Source of the DNA: Bacteroidales bacterium
Lineage (GTDB): Bacteria > Bacteroidota > Bacteroidia > Bacteroidales > Prolixibacteraceae
Assembly (NCBI GenBank): GCA_015654795.1
Contig: JAATGF010000026.1
Coordinates: 1 to 51,640, forward strand
DNA: 51,640 bases
Direction of reading: 5' to 3'
Shown here: one piece after another, positions 39,631 through 48,709 of the stretch
How positions within the stretch are numbered: the stretch's first letter is position 1
Layout: the number at the start of each line of letters is the position of its first letter
Translations under genes and position numbers: made by a program
Notes under the pieces: model-generated
Told to the model about the DNA's origin: nothing
Seen by the model: the letters and a program-made list of their open reading frames with translations, nothing else
Databases searched by the model: none

Positions 39631-39902
39631 CCGTAGGCACCAAATAGGGGTAGAATGAGAATTTAAAGAAAAATATTTCGTCCCGTACGGTGGGGTGTCG
39701 CAAACTGGATATTACCTAAAAATTCCTCGTTCCATTTGTAATGATTTTTGAAATTTTATTTTTGATAATCAGGATTATAGTAAAAGTGACAATTTATTAA
39801 GGGCAATTTATTTTTTGATTTACGTCATCCCACCCGTACGGGACGAAACCTTGAATTTCAATGCATTTTCTGCCCATATCAAATCCCTCACGGGATTTTT
39901 AA
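39631..39902. repeat. Dispersed palindromic repeat R1, copy 2, interrupted by an insertion
   Basis: 39631-39690 and 39842-39902 together align with 1-114. Joining them across the insertion restores the perfect palindrome CGTCCCGTACGGGACG, followed by CTTGAATTTCAATGCATTTT and AAATCCCTCACGGGATTTTT. The left end also has the TGCC-GTA-GGCA hairpin. It lies in the 1.48-kb gene-free region 39356-40839; from 39356 to 39630 I see nothing. Confidence 0.85.
39691..39832. mobile_element. 142-bp MITE-like insertion with 9-bp target duplication
   Basis: The element is flanked by identical CCCGTACGG copies (39682-39690 and 39833-39841). Its ends are imperfect inverted repeats: TGGGGTGTCG at the left and, read on the other strand, TGGGATGACG at the right (8 of 10 match). 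It is AT-rich and encodes nothing. Deleting it plus one duplicate exactly rebuilds the R1 repeat seen at 1-114. A 9-bp duplication and short inverted repeats fit a non-autonomous derivative of an insertion sequence; the family cannot be named from the ends alone. Confidence 0.75.
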
Positions 39903-39922
39903 GAATTATGTTTCAAGTCAGA

Positions 39923-40024
39923 GACAAGATATGCCTTGTCTTTACGGGTTCAGGAAACGTCATATGGCCTTTTTTTCCTGATACCCTGTAATCTACCCAT
40001 ATCAAATCCCTCACGGAATTTTTT
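39923..40024. repeat. Hairpin plus partial R1 copy 3
   Basis: GACAAG-ATATGC-CTTGTC (39923-39940) is a stem typical of Bacteroidota intergenic repeats. CTACCCATATCAAATCCCTC-ACGG-ATTTTTT (39993-40024) is the 3' end of R1, with one base change that breaks the hairpin. Together with copy 2 this forms a small repeat island. Confidence 0.6.
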
Positions 40025-40040
40025 AGGCTTAAAAATTAAT

Positions 40041-40115
40041 CTCTCCCTATCTCTCTATCTCTCCATCTCCCTTTCCCACTTTTGTCAATACGACATCTAT
40101 TTTATTTTCATTACC
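40041..40115. repeat. Dispersed pyrimidine-rich repeat, family R3, copy 4
   Basis: CTCTCCCTATCTCTCTATCT, CTCCCTTTCCCACTTTTGTC and AATACGACAT...TTTTATTTTCATTAC align with 15071-15130, and the 3' part with 1990-2036 and 9490-9535. Confidence 0.55.
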
Positions 40116-40220
40116 TGGATCGGATTTTCATAATAAAATTGCATTAAGATGATTAAATATAAGTTACGATATTAATGGATTGAGTCAGAAAATCCCAGCT
40201 CAAACTCGTTTTTAGCTGAA

Positions 40221-40292
40221 TATACCATAAAGCAGGTACGATATATACATATTTTAAGGGATTGTAACATTTGTTTATAAACTCAATCTTTG
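40221..40292 (+). promoter_or_regulatory. Dyad operator E and promoter upstream of the amidohydrolase and SusC/D system 3
   Basis: TATACC (40221-40226), eight bases, GGTA (40235-40238); then TTG (40262-40264), a 20-bp spacer and AATCTTTG (40285-40292). The dyad, the ATACATATTTTAAGGGATTG-TAACA core and all spacings equal those at 32781-32852. The next large ORF starts about 540 bp downstream. Confidence 0.65.
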
Positions 40293-40839
40293 ATCCGTTA
40301 ATTAATATTTAGGTTTTATGTAAAGATTATGTAGTTCAGTTCGTTTTTCCAGCAAGTTTTACAATTCCTGACCTGACGTCCAATCGTCCTCTTATCGGAA
40401 GATGATACATAAAAGATTTTCATTAAGCTATAATATTGTGATATTTCGCTATCGTTCGTTATCCGCAGAGAAAGAGAAACTGGACATTAGGTCTTTCCCC
40501 GAACACAAACAGTTTATATATTAACCATGATGAATTCTACAGATTTATTTTATTCTTACAGGACCGTCCGACTATCGGATCATTCTTCATTCAACTTGAA
40601 GAATCGAAAATTTATGCAAGCCCTCTCATCAAAATGTTCCATGTGCTGTTGATGCACATTCATTCTTCGGTTATCTTTAATTCGGAGCAGATTTTTTAGA
40701 CGAAGCTGCCCGTTTTATTATCCTCAATTTATTAGTACATCCCTTTTATCGTAATGATGGTTCATTGCGTTATAATATCTTTCATAAAGCTCAAAAATAT
40801 ACTGGAAATTTGACATGCAATTCTACTAAAATTATAAAA
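40293..40839 (+). other. Long untranslated leader or spacer before the amidohydrolase gene
   Basis: I find no convincing gene here. The first AUG after promoter E (40318) is followed at once by TAA, and the next (40329) at once by TAG. GCAGAGAAAG...CATTAGGTCTTTC (40464-40497) resembles GCAAGAGAAAG...CATCAGGTCTTTT (33264-33291) in the spacer before SusC2, so the downstream parts of the two leaders may be related too. No known riboswitch is recognised. Confidence 0.4.
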
Positions 40840-42306
40840 ATGAAAAAAATAATCTTCCTGGTAATCATTGCCGTTAGCATTTCATTTGTGGCTTCGGCAC
40901 AAAAAAAGAATTTAAAAAACCTGCAAATTGATATTCCGACCGGATACCTTGATGCCTCGTTTAAAACCTACGATAAACTCCAAAAGACCATCTGGTCGTA
41001 TGCTGAGTTAGGTTTTCTCGAAACTAAAAGCTCCTTATTACTGCAACAACACCTGAAAGAGAATGGTTTTACAGTCGAAGCAGGTGTTGTGGGTATGCCG
41101 ACTGCCTTTGTAGCGAGTTTTGGCAGCGGTTCACCGGTCATCGGTATTCTTGCTGAATACGATGCTTTACCCGGTTTATCACAAGATACCGTTCCGTACC
41201 GTAAAGTACTGGTTGAGGGTGGAAGCGGGCATGGTTGCGGCCATGCCGTATTTGGTGTCGGATCGAGTGCCGGCGCTGTTGCTATCAAACAATGGCTCGA
41301 AAAAACAGGTACAAAGGGAACGATCAGAGTATTTGGTACCCCTGCCGAAGAGGGTGGTGGTGGTAAAGTCTATCTCGCCCGCGAAGGATTTTTCAAAGGT
41401 GTGGATGTCGTGCTTGACTGGCATCCGGCTGCGCAGAATAGTGTTAGTCGTGGTACAGGACTTGCCATTCAGATGATTGATTTCAGTTTCTTTGGTAAGG
41501 CGTCTCATGCTTCCGGTGCTCCGGAAAAAGGCCGCTCTGCACTTGATGGCGTCGAAGGGTTTGATTACCTTGTAAATATGTTGCGCGAACACATTCCATC
41601 AGATGCGCGTGTTCATTATGTCATTACAAATGGCGGAGATGCACCCAACGTCGCTCCGGCATTTGCTAAGGTATCCTACTACATACGTAGTCCAAAACGT
41701 AATGACCTGGTTGATCTGATTGACCGGATTCAAAAAGCGGCTCAAGGTGCGGCATTGGGTACCGGAACGACGGTGAAATCAGAAATCATTGCGGGCTTTT
41801 ATGAAAAATTGCCCAACGATCTGTTGGCCAAACAGCTTCAAAAAAACCTCGAAATTGTAGGGGGAGTAAAATACGATGCGCGTGAGCAGGCTTTTGCGGA
41901 AGAGGTGATCAAAGAAATTGGCTGGTCAGTTGATTCGCTCAGGAAAGTTGCATTAGTTGAACCATGGAAAGATAAACCGGAAAAACGCAACGGCGAGGCC
42001 TCGTCAGATGTTGGCGATGTAAGCTGGAACGTTCCAACAGCCAGTTTCGGAACGGCCGCATTTATACCTGGTAGCGGAGGCCACAGTTGGGAAAATGTCG
42101 CTTCGTCGGGAACAACCATTGGCACCAAAGCATTGATCAATGCAGCCAAAGTATTCTCACTCACAGCCATTGACCTCTTTACAAATCCGGAATTGGTAAA
42201 TTCAGTTAAAAAAGAATTTGAACAACGTCGCGGAAGCGATTTTAAATACGAATCGCTGGTGGGAAGCCGTGCTCCTGCTTTGGAATATCGCGTCAAAAAA
42301 CAATAA
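40840..42306 (+). CDS. Exported M20-family amidohydrolase (AbgB-like)
   Basis: About 488 residues from MKKIIFLVIIAVSISFVASA, a clear signal peptide. The M20D peptidase/amidohydrolase fold has the metal-site motifs GILAEYDALPG, GGSGHGCGHAVFG, TPAEEGGGGKVYLA and a late His in GSGGHSWENVASSG. The dimerisation lid begins IDFSFFGKASHASGAPEKG. Closest in style to aminobenzoyl-glutamate hydrolase subunit B, it would cleave an N-acyl or peptide-like amide in the periplasm. The frame from 40765 adds 25 residues ahead of the signal peptide and is not used. It heads a unit with a small ORF and SusC/D system 3. Confidence 0.9.
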   Translation: MKKIIFLVIIAVSISFVASAQKKNLKNLQIDIPTGYLDASFKTYDKLQKTIWSYAELGFLETKSSLLLQQHLKENGFTVEAGVVGMPTAFVASFGSGSPVIGILAEYDALPGLSQDTVPYRKVLVEGGSGHGCGHAVFGVGSSAGAVAIKQWLEKTGTKGTIRVFGTPAEEGGGGKVYLAREGFFKGVDVVLDWHPAAQNSVSRGTGLAIQMIDFSFFGKASHASGAPEKGRSALDGVEGFDYLVNMLREHIPSDARVHYVITNGGDAPNVAPAFAKVSYYIRSPKRNDLVDLIDRIQKAAQGAALGTGTTVKSEIIAGFYEKLPNDLLAKQLQKNLEIVGGVKYDAREQAFAEEVIKEIGWSVDSLRKVALVEPWKDKPEKRNGEASSDVGDVSWNVPTASFGTAAFIPGSGGHSWENVASSGTTIGTKALINAAKVFSLTAIDLFTNPELVNSVKKEFEQRRGSDFKYESLVGSRAPALEYRVKKQ

Positions 42307-42318
42307 ATATCAGAATAT

Positions 42319-42498
42319 ATGAAAAGGACGAATTTTATTCTTCTGATCGTTTTGCTGTTGTTGATATTAGCCGGCATAGGCACTGTTGACTCAGCTTTCG
42401 AAAATAAAGACCAACTGCTTAAACTTCGGGAACAATACGACAAGGCACACCTTAATTTATTCTCATTACTTAAAATCGAGAGAGAACAAACAGTATAA
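42319..42498 (+). CDS. Small single-pass membrane or exported protein, 59 residues
   Basis: ATG at 42319, TAA at 42496-42498, 12 bp after the amidohydrolase stop. The N-terminus MKRTNFILLIVLLLLILAGI is a signal anchor or signal peptide, followed by a charged, probably helical segment (FENKDQLLKLREQYDKAHLN). No family is recognised. Its position between the amidohydrolase and SusC3 suggests co-expression. Confidence 0.5.
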   Translation: MKRTNFILLIVLLLLILAGIGTVDSAFENKDQLLKLREQYDKAHLNLFSLLKIEREQTV

Positions 42499-42503
42499 AA
42501 AAA

Positions 42504-42546
42504 AGGTATCCCGACCGACCGACTGCAATTGGCTTCCGGGACACCT
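42504..42546 (+). other. Hairpin between the small ORF and SusC3
   Basis: AGGT-A-TCCCG (42504-42513) pairs with CGGGA-C-ACCT (42537-42546), leaving a 23-base loop with a GACCGACCGAC repeat. No T run follows, so it is more likely an mRNA processing or stability structure that uncouples SusC3 levels from the amidohydrolase than a terminator. Confidence 0.45.
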
Positions 42547-42569
42547 AACACTTAAAAAAAATCAGCGTT

Positions 42570-45500
42570 ATGACAAAGTTATTAAAATTTATTTGTTTGC
42601 AGGTACATTCCTGGCATGGAATTCCTGTATTGTTACTATTGGTCGTCTTTCCAACAATTGTCTTTGCCCAGCAAAGACGAATAGAAGGGCGTATTATTGA
42701 TAAGAAAACCAATCTGCCTCTTATTGGTGCAACAGTTCTTTTAGCCGATAAAAAAACAGGCACTGCATCTGATCAAAACGGGAATTTTACTGTAACAGTT
42801 CAATCGTTACCGGTAAAGCTTTTGATCAATTTTATTGGGTATAAACCCTATGAACTGAAAGTCTATGAGTATTCCAAACCTTTAAGTATTATTCTTCAGG
42901 AGGACCTTGATGTGCTTGATGATGTTGTGGTAGTTGGTTACGGCACGCAAAAGCGGAAAGAACTTACCGGATCTATTTCATCTATTTCCAAAGCTACTTT
43001 AGCCCAACCTACAACTTCCTTTGACAACCTTCTTGGTGGCACGGTAGCAGGTTTAAATGTAACCCAGGGCGGACAACCTGGTTCAGCTTCCTCCGTGCGT
43101 ATTCGTGGTGGTAATTCCATCAATGCGGGAAACGAACCTTTGTTTGTAGTCGATGGTGTGATTCTGTATGGTACCAGCGCAACTGATGCCGGCGTAAGTC
43201 GTGTTTCAGGCAGTCTTAATCCGTTGGCAGCAATCAATCCCAACGACATTGAGTCCATTGAAGTATTGAAAGACGTTTCAGCTACTGCTATTTATGGCTC
43301 ACGTGGTTCGAATGGAGTGATCATCATTACTACTAAAAATGGGCTAAAAGGCAAGGACAAAATTGAATATCAGTATTCAGTTGGATGGCAACAGGCAACC
43401 AAAAAATTAGACTTGCTAAACGCGAGTCAGTGGGCCGCTCTTAACCAGGAGATTGATCCTGCCGGATTCTTTAATGGCTACTCCAATAGTGAAATTGCAG
43501 CTCTTGGTGAAGGTTACGACTGGCAAAACGCAGCCCTGCGTACAGCCATCAATCACAATCATCAAATTTCGTTCAGTGGCGGTGATGATAAAACCCGTTA
43601 TCTCATTTCAGGTAACTATACTGATCAGGATGGGATTCTGCTAAATACCGACTTCAGGCGTTATACCGGTCGATTAAATTTAGATCGCGATGTTTTGAAA
43701 AATCTGAAGGTTAGTTTGATCCTGAACGCAAGCAAATTGAATCAAAACGGATTGAATACGTATTCGTCTTTTGCCAGTGCTTTTTCAGGCTCGACTCCTT
43801 TCGAGCAAATTATCCGTACTTCGCCTAATAATCCGATTTACAATTCTGATGGCAACTTTAATTACAGTAATACATATGAATTGGGCGACCTTAGAAACGG
43901 CACTATAACCTCAAACGGACTTTCTGACTTAGCCAATACAACGGCGAAAAATACCAGTGATGCTTTGCTTGGTAATTTTTCGGTACGTTATTCAATCTTA
44001 CCCAATTTGGTTTTAAAAGCTGATGCCGGTACAAACATCACCGACTCACGACAGGACTATTATGCTCCTTCTTATACATCCGGTGGTTTTAACACAAAAG
44101 GATATGCAAGCGTAGGTAGTCGTCGCACTGAAATATGGCAACAGGAATTCACACTCAACTATACAAAACAGTTAAACGAAGACAACTACATTGACGCATT
44201 GGCTGGTTATACTACTCAAAGAACTTCCTCAGAGTATGCAACCGCTTCGGCAGCTAATTTTGCCAATGAACAATTATTATGGAATAGTTTACAAAGTGGT
44301 AGTACAGCAGTAACTCCGACTTCCGGAGGCTATGAATCTGTTCTTAATTCCTACATAGGAAGGGTGAACTATACATTTAAAAAACGTTATAACCTCACTG
44401 CTACCTTTCGCGCTGATGGTTCGTCACGTTTTGCCTCAAACCATAAATGGGGCTATTTCCCCTCCGTCGGTTTGTCGTGGAATATACATGAAGAACCTTT
44501 CTTTAAAGGAATCAAAAGTATTAATGACTTTAAACTGCGAGCAAGTTTTGGAACTGTTGGTAACCAGGAAATTGGTGATTACAAATACGAGGCAACGTAT
44601 GGAACAACCGATGTGAATGACTCGAACCGTAACCAGGTTTACTCACTAAACGGTAACCTCGTGACAGGTTACTTGCGTACAAATCTCGAAAATCCTGATT
44701 TGAAATGGGAATCAACTGCTGCCTTTAACGTTGGTTTCGATTTGAGTTTGTTCAATTCCAGGTTAAATTTTGTAGCTGATGCTTATTACAAAAAGACCTT
44801 TGATCTGTTACTCAATACTCCTGTCGAAATCACTACCGGGTTCAGCTCAGTGTTACGTAATGCAGGAAGTTTAAGCAATAAAGGTATTGAGTTTGAAGCA
44901 CGTGGTTCGATTATTGAAACCCCAAACCTGAAATGGCTGGTAACCGCCAATATTGCAAAGAATATCAACGAAGTAATTGATCTTGGCGGACAAGAAAATA
45001 TCAATAATTCTATTTTTGTCGGACATCCTCTTGGGGCACAGTATCTGGTTGTGTTCGATGGTATTGTACAACAAAGCGATGATCTTACAAAAATAGCGCC
45101 TCCTTCGTGGAAAACTACGGTAGCAGCCGGTGATGAAAAATTTGTTGATCAGAATGACGACAGTAAAGTGGACCAAACCAGTGATCGTGTAATTCTGGGT
45201 ACAAGCAACCCCGATATTACTTATGGATTTTCGACAACCCTTTCGTATAAATCATTCAGTCTGTTCGCCTCGTTTCAAGGTGTAAGCGGTAATAAGATTT
45301 ACAATTCGCTTCGACAAACGCTTGAAACACCAAGTAAGAGCTACAACGGGTTGGCCACGCTTCTTGACCGTTGGACCACTACAAACCCTTCAAACTCTAT
45401 TCCGAAAGCGCGGACTACTACCGGAGCTACCTATACTACAAGCCGGTTTCTGGAAGACGGGGCTTTCCTTCGTTTGAAAAACATTTCACTAAATTACACA

Positions 45501-45668
45501 CTGCCAGTAAAGATACAGGCCAATCCTTCTGCAAGATTCAACGTATTTGCCTCGGCGCAGAATCTGTTTACATGGACAAAGTTTACCGGATTCGATCCTG
45601 AAACAGGTGGTGGGTATGCTTATCCGCTTGCAAGAACATTTTCGCTCGGTATAAATGTGTCATATTAG
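42570..45668 (+). CDS. SusC/RagA-type TonB-dependent outer-membrane transporter (system 3)
   Basis: 1032 residues. The n-region MTKLLKFICLQVHSWHGIPV is followed by LLLLVVFPTIVFAQ. The carboxypeptidase-like domain is IEGRIIDKKTNLPLIGATVL; the TonB-box area DVVVVGYGTQKRKELTGSIS; the plug has IRGGNSINAGNEPLFVVDGV and YGSRGSNGVIIITTKNG; the barrel ends SLGINVSY. It pairs with the SusD gene 38 bp downstream and lies in the unit that starts with the exported amidohydrolase, which may process its ligand. Confidence 0.96.
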   Translation: MTKLLKFICLQVHSWHGIPVLLLLVVFPTIVFAQQRRIEGRIIDKKTNLPLIGATVLLADKKTGTASDQNGNFTVTVQSLPVKLLINFIGYKPYELKVYEYSKPLSIILQEDLDVLDDVVVVGYGTQKRKELTGSISSISKATLAQPTTSFDNLLGGTVAGLNVTQGGQPGSASSVRIRGGNSINAGNEPLFVVDGVILYGTSATDAGVSRVSGSLNPLAAINPNDIESIEVLKDVSATAIYGSRGSNGVIIITTKNGLKGKDKIEYQYSVGWQQATKKLDLLNASQWAALNQEIDPAGFFNGYSNSEIAALGEGYDWQNAALRTAINHNHQISFSGGDDKTRYLISGNYTDQDGILLNTDFRRYTGRLNLDRDVLKNLKVSLILNASKLNQNGLNTYSSFASAFSGSTPFEQIIRTSPNNPIYNSDGNFNYSNTYELGDLRNGTITSNGLSDLANTTAKNTSDALLGNFSVRYSILPNLVLKADAGTNITDSRQDYYAPSYTSGGFNTKGYASVGSRRTEIWQQEFTLNYTKQLNEDNYIDALAGYTTQRTSSEYATASAANFANEQLLWNSLQSGSTAVTPTSGGYESVLNSYIGRVNYTFKKRYNLTATFRADGSSRFASNHKWGYFPSVGLSWNIHEEPFFKGIKSINDFKLRASFGTVGNQEIGDYKYEATYGTTDVNDSNRNQVYSLNGNLVTGYLRTNLENPDLKWESTAAFNVGFDLSLFNSRLNFVADAYYKKTFDLLLNTPVEITTGFSSVLRNAGSLSNKGIEFEARGSIIETPNLKWLVTANIAKNINEVIDLGGQENINNSIFVGHPLGAQYLVVFDGIVQQSDDLTKIAPPSWKTTVAAGDEKFVDQNDDSKVDQTSDRVILGTSNPDITYGFSTTLSYKSFSLFASFQGVSGNKIYNSLRQTLETPSKSYNGLATLLDRWTTTNPSNSIPKARTTTGATYTTSRFLEDGAFLRLKNISLNYTLPVKIQANPSARFNVFASAQNLFTWTKFTGFDPETGGGYAYPLARTFSLGINVSY

Positions 45669-45706
45669 TTAAGAGGAAAATCATCATCATAATAATAATC
45701 AAGAAA

Positions 45707-47296
45707 ATGAGAAAGTTTATATATATATTATTCACCGTATTGTCGGCAACTTTTATGTCGTGCAATGATTTAGACCTTGTTCCGGTGGGGCAACTTTCAG
45801 GAAGCAATTTCCCGTCTACCGATGACGAAGCCATTGCTCTGACCAATGCTGTTTATTATCCCAACATTCGAATAAGTACAGCTTTGGGATATGTGATTGA
45901 CCTGACTTCAGAATTGGAAACAAACGGAGAAAATCCGAATAGTGGAGGAGATCTTTTGAGCAAAATGCAGGTGGATCCTAGCAACAGTTATGTTGCTACA
46001 GTATGGCAATTCCTTTACGAAATTGTTACCCGTGCCAATGATGTAGTTGATAAAGTGGGTTCATCTACCACCATATCGTCAGATTTAAAAACACGCCTTG
46101 TCGGCGAATCAAAATTCCTTCGGGCCTACTCGTATTTTTATCTTGTTCAACTTTGGGGCGAAGTGCCATTGGTGTTGCACAATGTTGATGGTTCGAATAC
46201 TACCCGAACTGCAGTTGACGATGTTTATACCCAAATTATTCAGGATTTAAAAGATGCTGCCGCAAGTTTGCCTGCTGCAGCCGCATATGCTACTGTTGAC
46301 AGGGGACGTGCGACACAAGGTGCAGCTTATGCTTATCTTTCAAAAGTATATTTAGTTTGGGGACAAATCTCGGAAAGTGCGGGTTCTTCGGTACAGCAGG
46401 AACGCTACCAGCAATCGGTAAATTATGCCAATTTGGTAACTGGTTACTCTCTCGAAGAAAATTTCTTAAGTAACTGGTCAAAAACGAACCCTAACGGAAA
46501 AGAAAGCATTTTTTCAGTGCAGCATGTACAAGGTACGTATGCCGCTGGAGATGGTGGTAATCATTTGGTTCACTGTTCGTTCTATGGCGGGTATTCCAAT
46601 ACTGTTTTACCTCATGTTTACGCTACCAGCAACAAATGGAACGATGATTTCGACCCTCGCGACCAGCGTAAAAGAGGTACCTATATTAAACACTTGTGGG
46701 ACCCTAAAACTAATTCAACATTTGTATTTGACCGTGTGCGCTATGCTAAATATATCGACACGACAGATATTTCAACTTCGATAAATACCCGCGACATCAA
46801 CCGCACGGTTATCCGTTACGCAGAGGTGTTGTTACTGAAAGCTGAAGCGCTCAACGAACTTAACAATGGCCCAAATGCTGATGCATACGAGGCTGTCAAT
46901 CAGGTACGCCGTCGTGCATTCAAACATTTCCCGGTAACAAATTCTTCATCCGACGACCTTCCAGGTGGTCTGGATTATGCTGGATTTAAAGCGAAGATCC
47001 AGCAGGAAAGAGTTTTTGAACTTACCTACGAACAAAACAGGTGGACTGACCTTGTGCGCTGGCGTATTTATGTTAAAACTTTGCGCAATGCTGCAACAAC
47101 AGGCTATGCCTTGTCAACATATCTGAAACAGGATGTTACACTGAAAAACTATCGTTTGCCCATTCCTAAAGCTCAGCGTGATATTAATCCCAACGGTCTT
47201 TGGCAAAACTGGGGCTACGACGGCTATGATGAAAGTAAAACAGGTGCAAATCCTTATGCTAAGCTTGAGCCGAATTATGCAAGTGAGTCACATTAA
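45707..47296 (+). CDS. SusD/RagB-type surface lipoprotein (system 3)
   Basis: 529 residues. Lipoprotein signal MRKFIYILFTVLSATFMSC with lipidated Cys19, then NDLDLVPVGQLS. SusD core helices include LVGESKFLRAYSYFYLVQLW and GRATQGAAYAYLSKVYLVWG; the C-terminal blocks are RTVIRYAEVLLLKAEALNEL and IQQERVFELTYEQNRWTDLV. It is the ligand-binding lid of system 3. The next gene begins 105 bp downstream with no clear terminator between. Confidence 0.95.
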   Translation: MRKFIYILFTVLSATFMSCNDLDLVPVGQLSGSNFPSTDDEAIALTNAVYYPNIRISTALGYVIDLTSELETNGENPNSGGDLLSKMQVDPSNSYVATVWQFLYEIVTRANDVVDKVGSSTTISSDLKTRLVGESKFLRAYSYFYLVQLWGEVPLVLHNVDGSNTTRTAVDDVYTQIIQDLKDAAASLPAAAAYATVDRGRATQGAAYAYLSKVYLVWGQISESAGSSVQQERYQQSVNYANLVTGYSLEENFLSNWSKTNPNGKESIFSVQHVQGTYAAGDGGNHLVHCSFYGGYSNTVLPHVYATSNKWNDDFDPRDQRKRGTYIKHLWDPKTNSTFVFDRVRYAKYIDTTDISTSINTRDINRTVIRYAEVLLLKAEALNELNNGPNADAYEAVNQVRRRAFKHFPVTNSSSDDLPGGLDYAGFKAKIQQERVFELTYEQNRWTDLVRWRIYVKTLRNAATTGYALSTYLKQDVTLKNYRLPIPKAQRDINPNGLWQNWGYDGYDESKTGANPYAKLEPNYASESH

Positions 47297-47401
47297 TGAG
47301 AAATACGGGGATCAGTCTGTCGGAGGTTCTGATGGCATACCATTATGTTGCCAATGATTTGATGTCCTTTTGTTTATAATCAAATTTTAAGTATAAAAGA
47401 A

Positions 47402-48688
47402 ATGAAGAAGAATTTTTTCAATGTTAGAACAAAGAAATTTCCGGGTTCCGTAAGAAGCCTTGTATTTATAGGCTTATTGGTGTTGTCGGCTGGTGCATTA
47501 TTATCGTTCACGCCATTAAAGGAAGTTAATCCGCCAACATTAAATGATTTTCTAAATCGCAGGCTTTCTGCTTTGGTGGTGTTAAGCAATACTCCAAGTG
47601 ACCAGTTAAGTCCAATCGTTTTGTCTGCCCGAACTACGGCCGAGCAACGGGCGGGAGTGCGCCGTATAAGGATTCGCGGACATCAGATTATCAGCGATAG
47701 CGATTATTCTTTTGCAGGATACAGCCTTGGCCCAGGTTCGCCCGAGTCTGCACTTACAGTAATTGCCAGCGATATTGCCGATACCTATGTTAGTCAGGCA
47801 GCGCTAAAAGGAGTTCCCATCGATTCATTGGGCGTGTCTATTACTACTCGTCCTGATTCAGTTCGGCCTGCAAAACGTATCGTTTATCCACATAATATAT
47901 TATATACAATTTATGTGAAATCGCCGGCCACCGATGCGCAATTGGAAGAGTTGCGCCAGTTGACCGAAAAAAATTCACCCATTTTCAACTTGATTTCGAC
48001 GAGACAGGTAGTTAAAGGCGAGATTGATTACAAACAAACTCCGAAAAATTTAGTTGCTGAAGCGCCTTACCAACCCGGATTACGCGAGTATCTTAAATAC
48101 AAGCGCATAGCCGTTCTTTGGCGTCAGGACCGCAGCAAAGCCGTTAAAGGGAAACCCGCTCCTGAGGCTCCTAAAGTTGGTCAAAAAGCAGACAGACAAC
48201 CAGAACCCGACCGTTTGCATGTCGAAGTTGACCCGGTAACAGGTGTACGCCGTGTCCATATCCGGTATTTCAACTTAATCCACGATAATCCGTCATATCT
48301 TGCAGGTAGCGATCTGGGTCCAAGTGCCAGCGAACACCAGTTGGGAGTAATAACAAGTTGCCTTACCCATATTACTGAGATACAGGCTGCTTCACAAAGT
48401 GTCGTACTCGATTCATTAGGAGTTAGTGTTGAAGGCACGATCGATTTACGTGCCGGTCGTCCGGGTTTTGAAAATGTAAAACCTTACCTGCACGACATCC
48501 ATTATATTTTGCATGTTCGCTCGCCTCAGCCTTACAACGACATTGTTGCATTGCGTGACTCTGTTGAAGCTGTTTGCCCAATATACAACCTGATTATCAG
48601 TGAGCAGAAAATAAAAGGACGGATTGTTCGCGGAAATCCTGATGCCTATCGTCTGGATCCTCAGTTCTATTATCAATATAAAGAATAG
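47402..48688 (+). CDS. Exported protein with two OsmC-like domains
   Basis: 428 residues. A hydrophobic segment at about 19-36 (SLVFIGLLVLSAGALLSF) acts as a signal. Two related halves follow, at about 86-210 and 278-405, each with a VRR(I/V)xIR start, a GSxLGP block, DSLGVS, and SP..(L/I).L......(C/S)PI(F/Y)NLI..(R/E)Q..KG. This matches the OsmC/Ohr fold. The second domain keeps the paired redox cysteines (Cys320, Cys392); in the first they are Asp124 and Ser192. OsmC proteins reduce organic hydroperoxides as dimers, so one chain may mimic the dimer with one active site. An exported tandem form beside SusC/D genes is unusual. Confidence 0.7.
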   Translation: MKKNFFNVRTKKFPGSVRSLVFIGLLVLSAGALLSFTPLKEVNPPTLNDFLNRRLSALVVLSNTPSDQLSPIVLSARTTAEQRAGVRRIRIRGHQIISDSDYSFAGYSLGPGSPESALTVIASDIADTYVSQAALKGVPIDSLGVSITTRPDSVRPAKRIVYPHNILYTIYVKSPATDAQLEELRQLTEKNSPIFNLISTRQVVKGEIDYKQTPKNLVAEAPYQPGLREYLKYKRIAVLWRQDRSKAVKGKPAPEAPKVGQKADRQPEPDRLHVEVDPVTGVRRVHIRYFNLIHDNPSYLAGSDLGPSASEHQLGVITSCLTHITEIQAASQSVVLDSLGVSVEGTIDLRAGRPGFENVKPYLHDIHYILHVRSPQPYNDIVALRDSVEAVCPIYNLIISEQKIKGRIVRGNPDAYRLDPQFYYQYKE

Positions 48689-48709
48689 GAAATGGTTCAT
48701 TCCAGGTTT

